Source: CAYNYM01 sp049366815 | GTDB lineage: Bacteria > Desulfobacterota > DSM-4660 > Desulfatiglandales > HGW-15 | NCBI GenBank assembly: GCA_049366815.1 | Contig: JBMNCO010000217.1 | Coordinates: 1 to 64,000, forward strand | Length of the DNA: 64,000 nt | Direction: 5' to 3' | Part shown: in pieces, positions 8,508 to 17,545 of the stretch | How the letters are laid out: each line of letters opens with the position of its first letter | Numbering within the stretch: position 1 is the stretch's first letter | Notes under the pieces: generated by a model | Seen by the model: the letters and a program-made list of their open reading frames with translations, nothing else | Database searches by the model: none | Told to the model about the DNA's origin: nothing | Translations under genes and position numbers: made by a program

Positions 8508-9173
8508 TTAGTATCTCGCCAGATCAATGATGGCATCGATTGCATCTTCAATGCTGATCCTGGATGTGTTCAGCACAAGGTCGTAGTTCAGGGGGTCGCA
8601 AATATCAGCATGAAAATATTTCCTGATGAAAGCTTTTCGTTCCGACTCTGTTTTCATTATGCGTCGGGACGCTTCGATTTCGGTAATGTTAAATTCACGG
8701 GCCACATTATGGGCCCTCATCTCAAAGGGTGCGACAACCCGAATACTCAGCTTGCCGTTCGAAGGAAGAATAAAATTAGCTCCTCTGCCTACGATGACCG
8801 CGTGGCCATGCTTTCCTATGGTCCCTATGACCTTCATGAGTTGTTTGAGATATTGATCCGGCCAGAGATGCTTTTCAAAAACCAGGGTGGAAATCCAGTC
8901 CTGCAATACAGAGAGTGCCCTTTCGTCCAGAGTCTCAATCAACTTTTTGCTTGTGTGGGAACATCGGACCATTTCATGGATAATTTCTCGCTCAAATAGG
9001 TCAAGGCCCAACTTTTCCGCGATACCCTGAGCAATAATCCTTCCTCCGCTTCCAGGCTCTCTGCAAATGGTAATGACCGGCAAAGCATCCCCTTTTGCCC
9101 TTTCCTGGGCCAGATGCATCTCCCATTTCATTACCTGCTCATCTATCAAGTTTTGAAGGGTTTTGCTTGTCAT
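8508..9173 (-). CDS. Cytidylate kinase-like family protein (AAA_26)
   Basis: P-loop kinase-like protein of 221 aa. The nucleotide-binding loop is the variant REPGSGGRIIAQG (residues ~38-50) instead of the classical GxxxxGK. Other family marks are DLFEREIIHEM, the VIVGRGANFIL strand and the basic helix SRRIMKTESERKAFI, followed by YDLVLNTSRISIEDA near the C-terminus. These proteins resemble cytidylate kinase, but their true substrate is mostly unknown. A clear AGGAGG precedes the ATG at 9173. It stands alone between the cytochrome region and the importer operon. Confidence 0.78.
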   Translation of the reverse strand: MTSKTLQNLIDEQVMKWEMHLAQERAKGDALPVITICREPGSGGRIIAQGIAEKLGLDLFEREIIHEMVRCSHTSKKLIETLDERALSVLQDWISTLVFEKHLWPDQYLKQLMKVIGTIGKHGHAVIVGRGANFILPSNGKLSIRVVAPFEMRAHNVAREFNITEIEASRRIMKTESERKAFIRKYFHADICDPLNYDLVLNTSRISIEDAIDAIIDLARY

Positions 9174-9490
9174 CTCCCAACCTCCTTTCCGGGTCCTGGT
9201 TCCAGGCCTTCGTAAAGGTCAACGTTGAACCCGTATTAAACCACTGGTTCTCATGTTTTATTTGCTTCCTCGGCATCCGGGTCATTTGTGAGCTCCCGCT
9301 CAAAAGTCCATTGATAAGGCTGATCATGCTGAACAGTGCCGTCTGCCCTGCCCGAAGCCCTTTCCGCCATGCAGAACGGCATTCCGGGTAAAGGATGCAC
9401 CCTTGGAGACCTTAAGTGTGTTCAGCTCTTCCTGGTTTCGGAACTGTTAAGGAACATGAACACCTGTTAATGATTGAACAGAGAGAATCA
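9174..9490. other. Intergenic region downstream of the cytochrome gene
   Basis: 317 bases between the cytochrome stop and the kinase-like start. I see no gene, no strong hairpin and no recognisable RNA. Confidence 0.4.
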
Positions 9491-11359
9491 TTATGGGTCG
9501 GATATCATAGGGCTGGACAATTCCATCATCCTGTCCTTTGAATAACCCATAATTTCCCAGGCCTCTTTGTAGACTGCCCTGCCTTTTTGATCAAACGGAT
9601 CAAGGAGGATTTTCCTATTAAAAAAAGAGGACGGTCTTGCATGGCAGTCCTTGCATCCATTAGAACCCAGGCCGTTTGAACCAACAACATTGTGGCTGAG
9701 ATCAAATGGCTCACAGCATCGAAATCCAGCGTCCTCGGTGATGGGCAAGGGGGCTTTGTGCAATTCGTCGAATTCGAGGTAATAGATCATGCCCCCTTTG
9801 ACAAGAACCGGTGTGTGGGAAATGATTGGACATCCAAACCTGTCTTTTGCTTTGGACAAACCATTAAGGTATGTCTCTATTTCCTGATAGGTGTTGACTT
9901 CCTTTGAACCATCCAGCGCTTCCAGGAGCGTGTAATTGGTGATCGAAAAATTGTTTTCCACCCTGGCGCCGGTAAAATCCCTGATCCGCCACAGAATGAT
10001 CGGGATCACGCGATGAGAAGCCTTGTCCCAGTCTCCCCACCAGATGACCTGCATGGGATTGACCGGTTTAATCTTTCCCTTGTACCTTACAAAGGCTGGA
10101 AGCCAGCAGTTATCAGGACAGTTTAGGACAGAAGGCCCGGCAACCGAAAGGTGCGAAGGGGAAAGCTCTTTCGCCGAATAGCGGATGCTCATCCCTGTTG
10201 TTGCATTATCAATGACTGCGACCGCTGAATCCCCCTTGTACGGGATATGGCAGGTTTCACAGTACATTTGCTTGATGTGCAAGTCCGGAAAGGGGTGATC
10301 GGGCCTCGGGGCCCGGTCGTCTGCTCCTTTAAGGTGGCAATCGGCACACCCTTTCATGCCTGCATCGATATCGTCCCGGACAGAACCCAATATGATGTCC
10401 CCTTTTGCAATTTCGTGGTTTTCCGTGGTGTGGCAATAGGTGCAGGAGAGCCCTTTGGCCTTGTGGATATCCAAATCTGCATCCCAGCACCTGCCTCGTT
10501 TGATGGTATCAGGGAGGATGTGACAATTGCAGCAGTTTTGATCGGGCACCTCGGCACTTATGGCTGCCGCCAGGTTTGCGGAATCTGCAATTGCTGTCCG
10601 ACCGTAGTCCAAGGCAAACAGGTCTGCCTCCAACTTTCCCGGGGAGATGGCCGCATGAACCCCCTCATCTTTACGGTACCAGCCGGCCCCCATGGCAGGG
10701 GCTTTATAGAACAACCCCGCTTGGATGGCTTGGGCCCTTGCCTTCCAATCGTATCCTTTTAAATGGCAGACCAGGCAGTCGGCTTCGAGAACTCCGCTGT
10801 TTGCCCAATCCGAGCGATAGTAGTCGCCGTCAAGGAAATTGTCTCCCATGGGGACGATGTCGTTCCTGGGGTCAGCGGCAAAATCATCATACCGGTGATT
10901 TTTACGGTCATATTCACAACAGCCGCCTCCAGGATGACAGACCCCACATACTTTGACCCAGCTATACGATGATTTATCAATATCACAGCGCCTCATGTTT
11001 ACTTTCCGCGCCAACTGGCTGGAATCCGAAGATGGCGGTCACCACTTCCCATACATACCGCGTGAAATCAGCCAGGGCTTCCTGGGGTCCATGGCGTCAC
11101 TCACCAGGAGGTTTCCCCGGGAATCGGCTCTGCCCTGCTGAAAGTGATAAGCCAGGGTGATGGCATCATAATCATGGCATTCGCCACATGTGTTTCTGGG
11201 GCTGTAAGGGACCGAGCTTTCAAGGTTGACTTCATTTCCCTCATAATCCAAAAGGACAAATTCCGGATGCTCAAATTCCACTTTGTCGGTCGAAACTACG
11301 GGAAAAGAAAAGAGTAAGAGAATCCCTGCGGCAAAGAAAATGAAAGTGCTTTTTTTCAT
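9491..11359 (-). CDS. Octahaem c-type cytochrome interrupted by one in-frame TGA (selenoprotein candidate)
   Basis: Exported multihaem cytochrome, related to the tetrathionate-reductase-family octahaem proteins. With the TGA at 11039-11041 (codon 107) read through, the protein is 622 aa and has eight CxxCH sites: CGECH before the TGA (residues 58-62), then CGVCH, CLVCH, CCNCH, CTYCH, CADCH, CETCH and CKDCH. The ATG at 11359 has an AAGGAGG site, followed by a signal peptide (KKSTFIFFAAGILLLFSF). The part after the TGA is in the same frame, has no signal peptide, no ribosome site and only a TTG at 11014 as first start, so alone it could not be matured. A SECIS-like hairpin follows the TGA. A nonsense mutation or sequencing error is the alternative. 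It follows a small Cys protein in a predicted sigma-54 unit and probably carries electrons to or from an outside acceptor. Confidence 0.72.
11004..11024 (-). promoter_or_regulatory. SECIS-like hairpin after the cytochrome TGA
   Basis: In the mRNA, UUCC pairs with GGAA and, inside, GCC pairs with GGC around an AGUU loop; A on one side and GC on the other are unpaired. The loop starts 22 bases after the UGA and has G within its first two bases, which fits the bacterial SECIS rules (loop 16-37 bases after UGA, early G). The stem is short (7 pairs), so this is weaker than the hairpins at fdhA, mvhD and hdrA. Confidence 0.45.
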
Positions 11360-11490
11360 TTTTGATCGCCTCCTTATAGGGCGGTCCGCGTCAGCCCTAT
11401 AAAATTCATCATCCGGCGATAAGGGCCGCCCACCAGGAGATTTCAAAGGGCCATGGGGGTGTTAAAGGTTTCCTCTCAGGCCCCTTTGCC

Positions 11491-11688
11491 TTACCGCCCT
11501 CCCGTCGGAAAGGCCATCTCGTCACACCGCCAACAGCCTTGCTTTCTGAGGTCTTGGGTGGTGTCAACACCCTTGTCACAGAGCCACCCGTATCCATCAT
11601 TGTCCTTAACGTATCGAATCGGACGTGAAGGCATGTGATCAAACAGATCGGTGTAATCTTCAACGACGATTGCTTTTTTATCTTTCAT
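11491..11688 (-). CDS. Small Cys-containing protein of unknown function
   Basis: 65 aa, acidic N-terminal half (VVEDYTDLFDHMP) and a C-terminal half with three cysteines (WLCDKG, then GCWRCDEM). It may bind a metal or form a disulfide. An excellent AAAGGAGG ribosome site precedes the ATG. It is the first gene after the sigma-54 promoter, 131 bases before the cytochrome gene, so it probably belongs to the same regulated unit. I do not recognise the family. Confidence 0.7.
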   Translation of the reverse strand: MKDKKAIVVEDYTDLFDHMPSRPIRYVKDNDGYGWLCDKGVDTTQDLRKQGCWRCDEMAFPTGGR

Positions 11689-11732
11689 GACACCCTCCTT
11701 TAGTTGACGTTTTTCCTTTGATAATTGAAAAA

Positions 11733-11748
11733 AGCATCATCCATGCCA
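11733..11748 (-). promoter_or_regulatory. Sigma-54 (-24/-12) promoter for the cytochrome unit
   Basis: Minus-strand TGGCATGGATGATGCT: GG and GC are spaced exactly as in the consensus TGGCAC-N5-TTGC. The start point would be near 11722, about 34 bases before the small protein gene. A sigma-54 activator is encoded divergently just beyond. Confidence 0.68.
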
Positions 11749-11767
11749 GAGGCAACAATTCCAACAA

Positions 11768-11792
11768 CAGGTTGGCGAATGGGTTTAACCTG
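11768..11792. promoter_or_regulatory. Inverted repeat, likely activator (enhancer) site
   Basis: CAGGTT (11768-11773) and AACCTG (11787-11792) form a dyad about 60 bases upstream of the predicted sigma-54 start. Position and symmetry fit a binding site for the Fis-type domain of the divergent activator. Confidence 0.5.
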
Positions 11793-11876
11793 CTGTAAAT
11801 ATTGTATTTGTTATTAATTTCCTTAAAATAACAGGATTTTGCTGTTTTCTGGTTTCTGTGTAGTGTTAAAGTATTG

Positions 11877-11892
11877 TTTAACATATGTTAAA
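11877..11892. promoter_or_regulatory. Perfect 16-bp palindrome before the activator gene
   Basis: TTTAACATATGTTAAA is fully symmetric and ends 17 bases before the activator start codon, just before its GGAGGG ribosome site. It may be an operator for repression or autoregulation. The A+T-rich context raises the chance of coincidence. Confidence 0.45.
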
Positions 11893-11909
11893 ATTTATTT
11901 GGAGGGCGC

Positions 11910-13292
11910 ATGTTTCCCAAAGATTTGGCCCGCTACTGGGAGATGGTTTTTAACACGATACAGGATGGACTCATGATCGTGGACAGGACAGGGACGATTG
12001 TGTCCGCTAATAATGCCCTTGCAAGTATGACCGGATATGAAAAGGAGGATTTGATCGGGAGACCGTGCTCCACCCTCAGATGCGATATCTGCGAGGTGGC
12101 CCGCGATCGCAATGGAGACCATTGGTGTGCCTTATTCCGGACCGGGGAGCTGAGAATGCGTAGGTGTACCTTGACAAAGAGGGATGGAAGCCACATTCCG
12201 ATCTTGAAAAATGCCTCCCTTTTGAAAGGCCTGGATGGACAAGTCATCGGCGCAGTAGAAACACTTACGGACATATCGGCAGTGATTGAAAAAGAAAACC
12301 GTATTGAAGCCCTGCAAAGGGAACTCCAATCAAAGGATGGCTTTCACGGCATGCTGGGATCCTCAACGGCGATGCAGAATGTATTTCATCTGATCAAAAA
12401 CGCGACGCAGTCGGATGCGCCCGCAATCATTTTTGGAGAAAGCGGGACAGGGAAGGAACTCGTAGCTAGGGCCATTCATGAGACAGGTGCTCGTAGAAAA
12501 AGGCCCCTTGTAAAGGTCAACTGTGCCGCATTGAATGAATCCTTGCTGGAAAGCGAACTCTTCGGGCATGTCAAAGGGGCCTTTACGGGTGCCTACAGGG
12601 CAAGAGAGGGAAGGTTTGAAGCCGCCCGGGGAGGCGACATTTTTTTGGATGAAATAGGCGACCTGCCACTCAGCACGCAGGTCAAACTGCTTCGCGTGCT
12701 GGAAGAAAAAGTCATCGAAAGGGTGGGTGAAAACAAGCCCATATATATTGACGTAAGAATCATTTCCGCAACCAATAAAGACCTCAGGCGTCTCGTTGAA
12801 AAAGGTGCCTTCAGAGAGGACCTCTTTTACAGGATCAATGTTATACCGATCACCGTTCCGCCGTTAAGGGAAAGGGTCGAGGATATCCCTTTGCTTGCAG
12901 AGTCCTTTTTGGAGAAAATTCAAATGAAAAGCGGAAAAAAAATTAAAGGGATTTCCAATATGGTCATGTCCCTGCTGGTCGAATACCCGTGGCCTGGAAA
13001 TGTGAGGGAACTGAAAAGCGCACTGGAGTATGCCTTTGTCTCCTGCCACAATGACATAATCCAACCTCGTCACCTGCCCCCTAATTTTTTTCGGCAAAGG
13101 CAGGCGTTGAATCGGTCGATGTCCGTGTTTAAGGTTCACGATGAAATCAAGAGGAGTCAGCTGATCACCGCCCTGGAAAAGGCCGGTGGAAATCAATCGG
13201 AAGCGGCGAGGATCCTGGGTGTTTCGAGGGTGACGGTCTGGAACCAGATGAAGAGATTCAACATAAGCCTCAAGCGTAAAATCGCTGACTAG
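11910..13292 (+). CDS. Sigma-54 dependent transcriptional activator with Cys-rich PAS domain
   Basis: 460 aa. A PAS domain (residues ~1-125) carries a cysteine cluster (RPCSTLRCDICE, then HWCALF and RRCTL) that could hold a metal, haem or redox disulfide. The AAA+ core has Walker A GESGTGKE, the sigma-54 contact loop ELFGHVKGAFTGA, Walker B GGDIFLDEIGDL and the arginine-finger region FREDLFYRINVI. A Fis-type helix-turn-helix (GNQSEAARILGVSRVTVWNQM) closes it. There is no receiver domain, so it senses directly rather than through a kinase. It is divergent from the small protein and cytochrome genes, whose sigma-54 promoter and dyad lie between them; it is very likely their regulator. Confidence 0.92.
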   Translation: MFPKDLARYWEMVFNTIQDGLMIVDRTGTIVSANNALASMTGYEKEDLIGRPCSTLRCDICEVARDRNGDHWCALFRTGELRMRRCTLTKRDGSHIPILKNASLLKGLDGQVIGAVETLTDISAVIEKENRIEALQRELQSKDGFHGMLGSSTAMQNVFHLIKNATQSDAPAIIFGESGTGKELVARAIHETGARRKRPLVKVNCAALNESLLESELFGHVKGAFTGAYRAREGRFEAARGGDIFLDEIGDLPLSTQVKLLRVLEEKVIERVGENKPIYIDVRIISATNKDLRRLVEKGAFREDLFYRINVIPITVPPLRERVEDIPLLAESFLEKIQMKSGKKIKGISNMVMSLLVEYPWPGNVRELKSALEYAFVSCHNDIIQPRHLPPNFFRQRQALNRSMSVFKVHDEIKRSQLITALEKAGGNQSEAARILGVSRVTVWNQMKRFNISLKRKIAD

Positions 13293-13330
13293 CCGGGTTC
13301 ACCATGGACATTAATTTTCCGTATAAATTG

Positions 13331-13388
13331 AGCCCTTTCCAATAACTGTGTGGAAATCATGATTTTCTTTCGAATTTTTCAAAGGGCT
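13331..13388 (+). repeat. Palindromic repeat, copy B (58-bp, internally deleted)
   Basis: Has the left end AGCCCTTTCC...GGAAATCATG and the right end TTTCGAATTTTTCAAAGGGCT of the 113-bp element, with the middle ~55 bases missing. The two ends still form a hairpin. Confidence 0.82.
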
Positions 13389-13898
13389 AAAGTGTTACAA
13401 TTTTCCCGGTTTCTATCCACGAAGGGTAAATTTCCTGTTGTAAGGGTTTCAATAGAGTGACAATGTTAAATGAATTGACGATAGGCATGGAAAATGATAA
13501 CGATTTTTCCAGCTCAAGATTCATTCAATTTGGCGCCCCGGCGCCTTTCATCATGTTTGCAGATAGAGGGAGTCAAGGTCAAAGGACATTCAGGACTAAG
13601 ATGAACAGCAAAGATCTTCTGAGTCTCCTGGAACTCCTTGTTCCTAAAAACCCTGATGAAATGTTATGGGTGGGTTTTTCAACCCAATTGCACCTATTTC
13701 ACGTTTCCTGTTTGGAATCCTTCAAACAGAACTCAAGACCTCAATGACAAAATTTTCGACGGTTCGTGATCACTTGACAAAGAAGGCCGAGAGAAAACCG
13801 TCGGCAGGAGGGGGATCGGAACGACAGGCGGGACAGGACCTGATAATGCGACAGGCGGTTGAACTGTAAATCCAACGAAATCGGAGGGACTTTGGACT
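13389..13898. other. Intergenic region before the acyl-CoA ligase
   Basis: 510 bases. A 96-codon open frame at 13457-13747 has no family resemblance, no convincing ribosome site and unusual composition; I do not call it. No promoter or RNA is clear. Confidence 0.4.
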
Positions 13899-15473
13899 AT
13901 GACCATCAGCAAATGGATGCATGCAGGAATCGTGTTGAAAATGAATGCTCTCAATTATCCTAACAAGCTGGGGTGGCAGGATAAGACCAAAGAATACAGC
14001 TTCAAGGAATGGAACGAGCGTGCCTGCCGTCTTGCTAACGGGCTGAAGGATCTGGGTGCAGGCTACAAGGACCGTTTTGCCGTCATGGCCTACAACCGTG
14101 GCGAGTGGATGGATATCTACGCCGGTTCCGCCAAAGGGGGGCAAATGGCTGTTCCCATCATGTTCAGACTTGCGGCCCCTGAAATTGAATACATTGTCAA
14201 TCATGCGGAGTGCAGTGCCTTTATCGTAGAGGCCCCCTTTGTACAAACGATCGAGAGCATCCGGGGGAAATTGACGGTCCCGGATGATGCCTATGTCTAT
14301 CTCGGCGACGGGCCTGTGCCGGAGGGCTATATCGGCTATGAGGATTGGCTTGCCGGATCCGCTCCTGAGGAGCCTGATCTCATGGTTGACGGCGATGATA
14401 TCTGGGTCATCATGTATACCTCCGGTACCACCGGCAGGCCCAAGGGTGTGATGAGGACCCACGAGAGTAATATGGCCCATTACATCCTGAGCAACATCAA
14501 CATGGGCGTTAGGCCCACGGACAAGGTGATGCTCGTGATGCCCATGTGTCACGTCAATTCCATATTCTATTCATTCTGTTACACCCTGGTGAGCGCACCC
14601 GTATTCGTCTACAATATGGTCAGCTTCGATCCGGAAGACATGCTGAAGACGATCTCGAAGTACCGGATCACCTACACTTCACTGGTTCCGACCCACTACG
14701 CCATGATGCTGGCCCTTCCTGAAGGGATCAAACAGCAGTACGACGTATCATCCATCCGGCAATTGCTGATTTCTTCCGCCCCTGCCAGGAAAGAATTGAA
14801 ACTCGCGATCATGGAGCACTTCAAGAATGCGGAGTTGTGGGAGGCCTATGGCAGCACGGAGGGCGGCCTCGCAACACTGCTCAGGCCCGAGGATCAGTTC
14901 AAAAAGCTCGGGTCCATTGGAAAGGAGATCTTCGGAACTGATCAAATCAAACTCCTGGATGAGGATAGAAACGAGGTCCCGGACGGGGAGGTCGGGGAAG
15001 TGTTCTACCGCGCTCCCCATGTTTTCAAGGAATACTGGAAGGAACCGGAGAAGACCAAGGATGCCTTTGAGGGCGAATGGTTTTCAGCGGGAGATATGGG
15101 CAGGCGGGATGAGGACGGGTATTACACACTCGTAGACAGAAAGGCCAATATGATCATCACCGGCGGAGAGAACGTCTATCCTTCCGAGGTTGAAAACGTC
15201 ATTGCGGTTCATCCGGCTGTTCAGGATGTTGCGGTTATCGGAATCCCTGACGAAAAGTGGGGTGAAGCCATCAAGGCGATCGTCGTGCTCCGCCAGGGCT
15301 ATGAACCGAGTCCGGACCTGGCTTCGGAGATTGTTGGCTCTGTCCGCGGCAAACTCGCCGGTTACAAGCGACCGAAAAGCGTGGATTTCATTAAGGAGGA
15401 AGAGATGCCCAGGACGCCGACGGGAAAGATCCTGCACCGTGCCCTGAGGAGTAAGCACGGTATCGGCGAATAA
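13899..15473 (+). CDS. Acyl-CoA ligase (AMP-binding enzyme, class I adenylate-forming)
   Basis: Activates a carboxylic acid with ATP to an acyl-adenylate and then transfers it to CoA. 524 aa with motif A3 YTSGTTGRPKGV (residues ~172-183), EAYGSTE (A5), the AMP-binding WFSAGDMGRRDEDGYY (A7), the hinge region GGENVYPSEVE (A8) and the C-terminal catalytic lysine in PRTPTGKILHR (A10). All the motifs for a complete enzyme are present. The ATG has a GGAGGGA site. It is a single gene with no operon partner, so the substrate (fatty, aromatic or crotonobetaine-like acid) cannot be told. It would feed CoA esters into beta-oxidation-like degradation. Confidence 0.93.
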   Translation: MTISKWMHAGIVLKMNALNYPNKLGWQDKTKEYSFKEWNERACRLANGLKDLGAGYKDRFAVMAYNRGEWMDIYAGSAKGGQMAVPIMFRLAAPEIEYIVNHAECSAFIVEAPFVQTIESIRGKLTVPDDAYVYLGDGPVPEGYIGYEDWLAGSAPEEPDLMVDGDDIWVIMYTSGTTGRPKGVMRTHESNMAHYILSNINMGVRPTDKVMLVMPMCHVNSIFYSFCYTLVSAPVFVYNMVSFDPEDMLKTISKYRITYTSLVPTHYAMMLALPEGIKQQYDVSSIRQLLISSAPARKELKLAIMEHFKNAELWEAYGSTEGGLATLLRPEDQFKKLGSIGKEIFGTDQIKLLDEDRNEVPDGEVGEVFYRAPHVFKEYWKEPEKTKDAFEGEWFSAGDMGRRDEDGYYTLVDRKANMIITGGENVYPSEVENVIAVHPAVQDVAVIGIPDEKWGEAIKAIVVLRQGYEPSPDLASEIVGSVRGKLAGYKRPKSVDFIKEEEMPRTPTGKILHRALRSKHGIGE

Positions 15474-15633
15474 CATCCGCTTCTCTCCATCCGATGTTAG
15501 CGGGTGCAAGGCCCGGCTGAACCGGAAAACAGGCCGGGGAGAGGGTGCCCCTAAAAGGTCTCGTCCCCCTCCCGGGCCTCTGGATGCTCGCATTAATGGA
15601 TGGGCGAAAAGGACAGGCTACGCCTGTGTGAAT

Positions 15634-15996
15634 TTAGACACGGATCTTGGTGTCACTCTTTTCCGGCCTTCTCTCCAAACGTCTATGGTGACGAACAGCG
15701 GACTCCGCAAGTCTGAAAATCACGCGCGGAAGGTCCGAATCATTCCACACGGATGAAAAGGCCTCCATGGCAAGAAGTCGATCACTCAGTCTGTAATAGG
15801 GTTCACAATCCGGATTCAAGACAAAATCCTCATAATCAAAATCTATCTGCCCTGCAAAAATGCTGTCGAGTAGCTCTTTGGTGCTGTAGACAAAGAATTT
15901 CTTCAAATCCTCTGTAGATTCCGCCTTGTTTACCATCTCTCTAAAATTGGGGATAACCCTGTTTTCATATTTGGTGAAAGAAAGCTGTTTCGTCAT
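15634..15996 (-). CDS. Conserved-looking hypothetical protein
   Basis: 120 aa, starting MTKQLSFTKYENRVIPNF after a strong TTAGGAGG site; the frame extends six codons further upstream but the ribosome site falls inside that extension. Mostly helical by composition, with a Cys-containing NPDCEPYYRLSD loop in the middle and a basic end (RHHRRLERRPEK). No signal peptide or membrane segment. Single gene. I do not recognise the family. Confidence 0.62.
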   Translation of the reverse strand: MTKQLSFTKYENRVIPNFREMVNKAESTEDLKKFFVYSTKELLDSIFAGQIDFDYEDFVLNPDCEPYYRLSDRLLAMEAFSSVWNDSDLPRVIFRLAESAVRHHRRLERRPEKSDTKIRV

Positions 15997-16646
15997 AATT
16001 TGCCTCCTAATCATGGGTTTGGTTCAAATTTTGACCTTTTCTTTCAAAGAGCATGAAGCTCTATCACCAAAAGACCGCCCGGCATAGTCAGTGAGGGCGT
16101 TACCACATCTTGGAACCAGTCGAATCAGGCATCATCGCCTCTCTTGCCCCATGACACGTGCCGACCCGGTTGGGTGAATCACAAAAGGCCGAGGGCCTGA
16201 TCATGGCGATCACCGATCAGAACACAAGCCGGAGAGGCCTGTGGATGACAGCGCTCTGAAAAGGCGACCTGAAAGGTAGGTTGAGGATATCGGGATTATT
16301 TTCGCAAAAGAAGAAGGGTCGTGGGGGTAGGCGCGGTGACCGTAGGTCGGCTTGAATTTGAAAGGCTTGGCAAGGCCATTGCTATCTATAAGCATAGACG
16401 GTTTTCGCAGGCTCTCATATGGCAAAAGAGCGGAAAGACGGTTACTGCTCAAGAGGTTAGATGGGTGCGATATCCCCCTCCCATCCTTCACTCGGGCGCT
16501 CACGGGCCCGGAGGTGGCAGCCTCTATCCAATCATCTCTACCATATTATACTTTTATAGGCTTTTTTTCGTCAACTGAAATGCCGAGGGCCCATGAAGAT
16601 CAGGACATCGGGAGAAATGGGGTCCGTGTGAGATCGGAATTTTCGA
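15997..16646. other. Long intergenic region without a supported gene
   Basis: 650 bases. A 97-codon minus frame (16210-16503) exists but shows no ribosome site or family motif. The stretch 16545-16575 is A+T rich (CTTTTATAGG, then TTTTTTT) and could contain regulatory sites for the nuclease gene end. Nothing else is visible. Confidence 0.4.
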
Positions 16647-17138
16647 TCAGGTATTGCCAAAGTCTTCCGGATCCATCTTTTCAAGTATCTCCTGCCATTT
16701 TTTGCCTTCTTCGGTCTCGTCCTCTGCTTCAGCATGCAAATCTATCTGAGTCGATTTGCTGATGACTTCATCCGCCACAAAGATAGGCGCCTGCACCCTG
16801 AGCGAAAGCGCAAGGGCATCACTGGGTCTTGCGTCAATGGTATACTCCCTGCCCCCATGGCTGACGTGGATCACCGCGTAGTAGGTGTTGCTCCGCAGGT
16901 CACAGATTTCGATCTTTAAGACTCTCACATCAAGCGTCTCAAGGATATTTTTCAACAGATCGTGGGTCATAGGCCTCGCGTGTGTAATCCCCTCCAGGGC
17001 GCTGGCAATGGCCTGGGCCTCGAAAATCCCAATCCATATGGGCAGCATCCTTTCCCCGTCCAATTCCTTCAGGATCACAATAGGGCTTTTCGTCAAAGAA
17101 TCAACGGCCACCTGAGATATGGTCATCGGTCTAAACAT
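16647..17138 (-). CDS. Bifunctional nuclease family protein (DUF151)
   Basis: 163 aa with the DUF151 pattern: SPIVILKE, LPIWIGIFEAQAIA, RPMTHDLL and the conserved REYTIDARPSDALALSLR near residue 105. The C-terminal ~25 residues are acidic (EAEDETEEGKKWQEIL), like the UVR-type tail of larger homologues. The family includes plant and Thermotoga proteins with reported DNase/RNase activity; function in bacteria is poorly defined. The start at 17138 has GGGGAGG upstream and gives the usual length; a longer frame reaches 17222. Confidence 0.85.
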   Translation of the reverse strand: MFRPMTISQVAVDSLTKSPIVILKELDGERMLPIWIGIFEAQAIASALEGITHARPMTHDLLKNILETLDVRVLKIEICDLRSNTYYAVIHVSHGGREYTIDARPSDALALSLRVQAPIFVADEVISKSTQIDLHAEAEDETEEGKKWQEILEKMDPEDFGNT

Positions 17139-17488
17139 TGAATTATCAACCTCCCCCACTTCCATGAGATCCCGAACGGAAGCGAGCCTGACCTGTCTTG
17201 CCCCGTAGGCCCGTTTTTTCAAATCGTTGCGTTAACTTTAATAAGGAAAGCCCCTTGGGATCTCTTTCTAATGGCAAAGGGGCAAAATTTTTAGACTTTC
17301 GCACGTCGCTTCAAGCGGCGGGGGCGGCCACACGCCCCGCCGATTCGAGGACCAGGGGCTGTTGTGAGGTATTTCCGTCGTCTTGGGGATAAATATCCCT
17401 CAATCTGTAGATTCGTTGATTGGAACACCAAGAGACAGGTCAAAGAGATATCGATCCCCTCACCCTCATTTTCTAAGGCGGAAGATAG
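17139..17488. other. Intergenic region with two GC-rich hairpins
   Basis: About 350 bases with no gene. GCCCCTT and AAGGGGC (17249-17255 and 17277-17283) are followed on the plus strand by AAAATTTTT. A second hairpin pairs CGGCGGGG with CCCCGCCG around 17316-17345. Neither has an obvious gene to terminate. Confidence 0.4.
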
Positions 17489-17522
17489 AAAAAGGCATCT
17501 TGCCCTCAGGGACCAAGATGCC
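17489..17522 (-). terminator. Intrinsic terminator of the cold-shock gene
   Basis: Arms GGCATCTTG (17494-17502) and CAAGATGCC (17514-17522) are perfect; on the minus strand five T follow. It lies 24 bases after the cold-shock stop codon. Confidence 0.85.
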
Positions 17523-17545
17523 CTGGTGAGAAATGACTGGTTGGG

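Noticed and set aside
9491..11359. Treating the octahaem cytochrome as two separate genes
   Set aside because: The second part has no ribosome site, no signal peptide and only a TTG start, and lies exactly in frame with the first. Two working genes are unlikely.
13457..13747. 96-codon frame before the acyl-CoA ligase
   Set aside because: No ribosome site or recognisable motif; may be chance or remnant.
16210..16503. 97-codon minus frame in the intergenic region before the nuclease gene
   Set aside because: Ser/Pro/Arg-rich translation without ribosome site or family.
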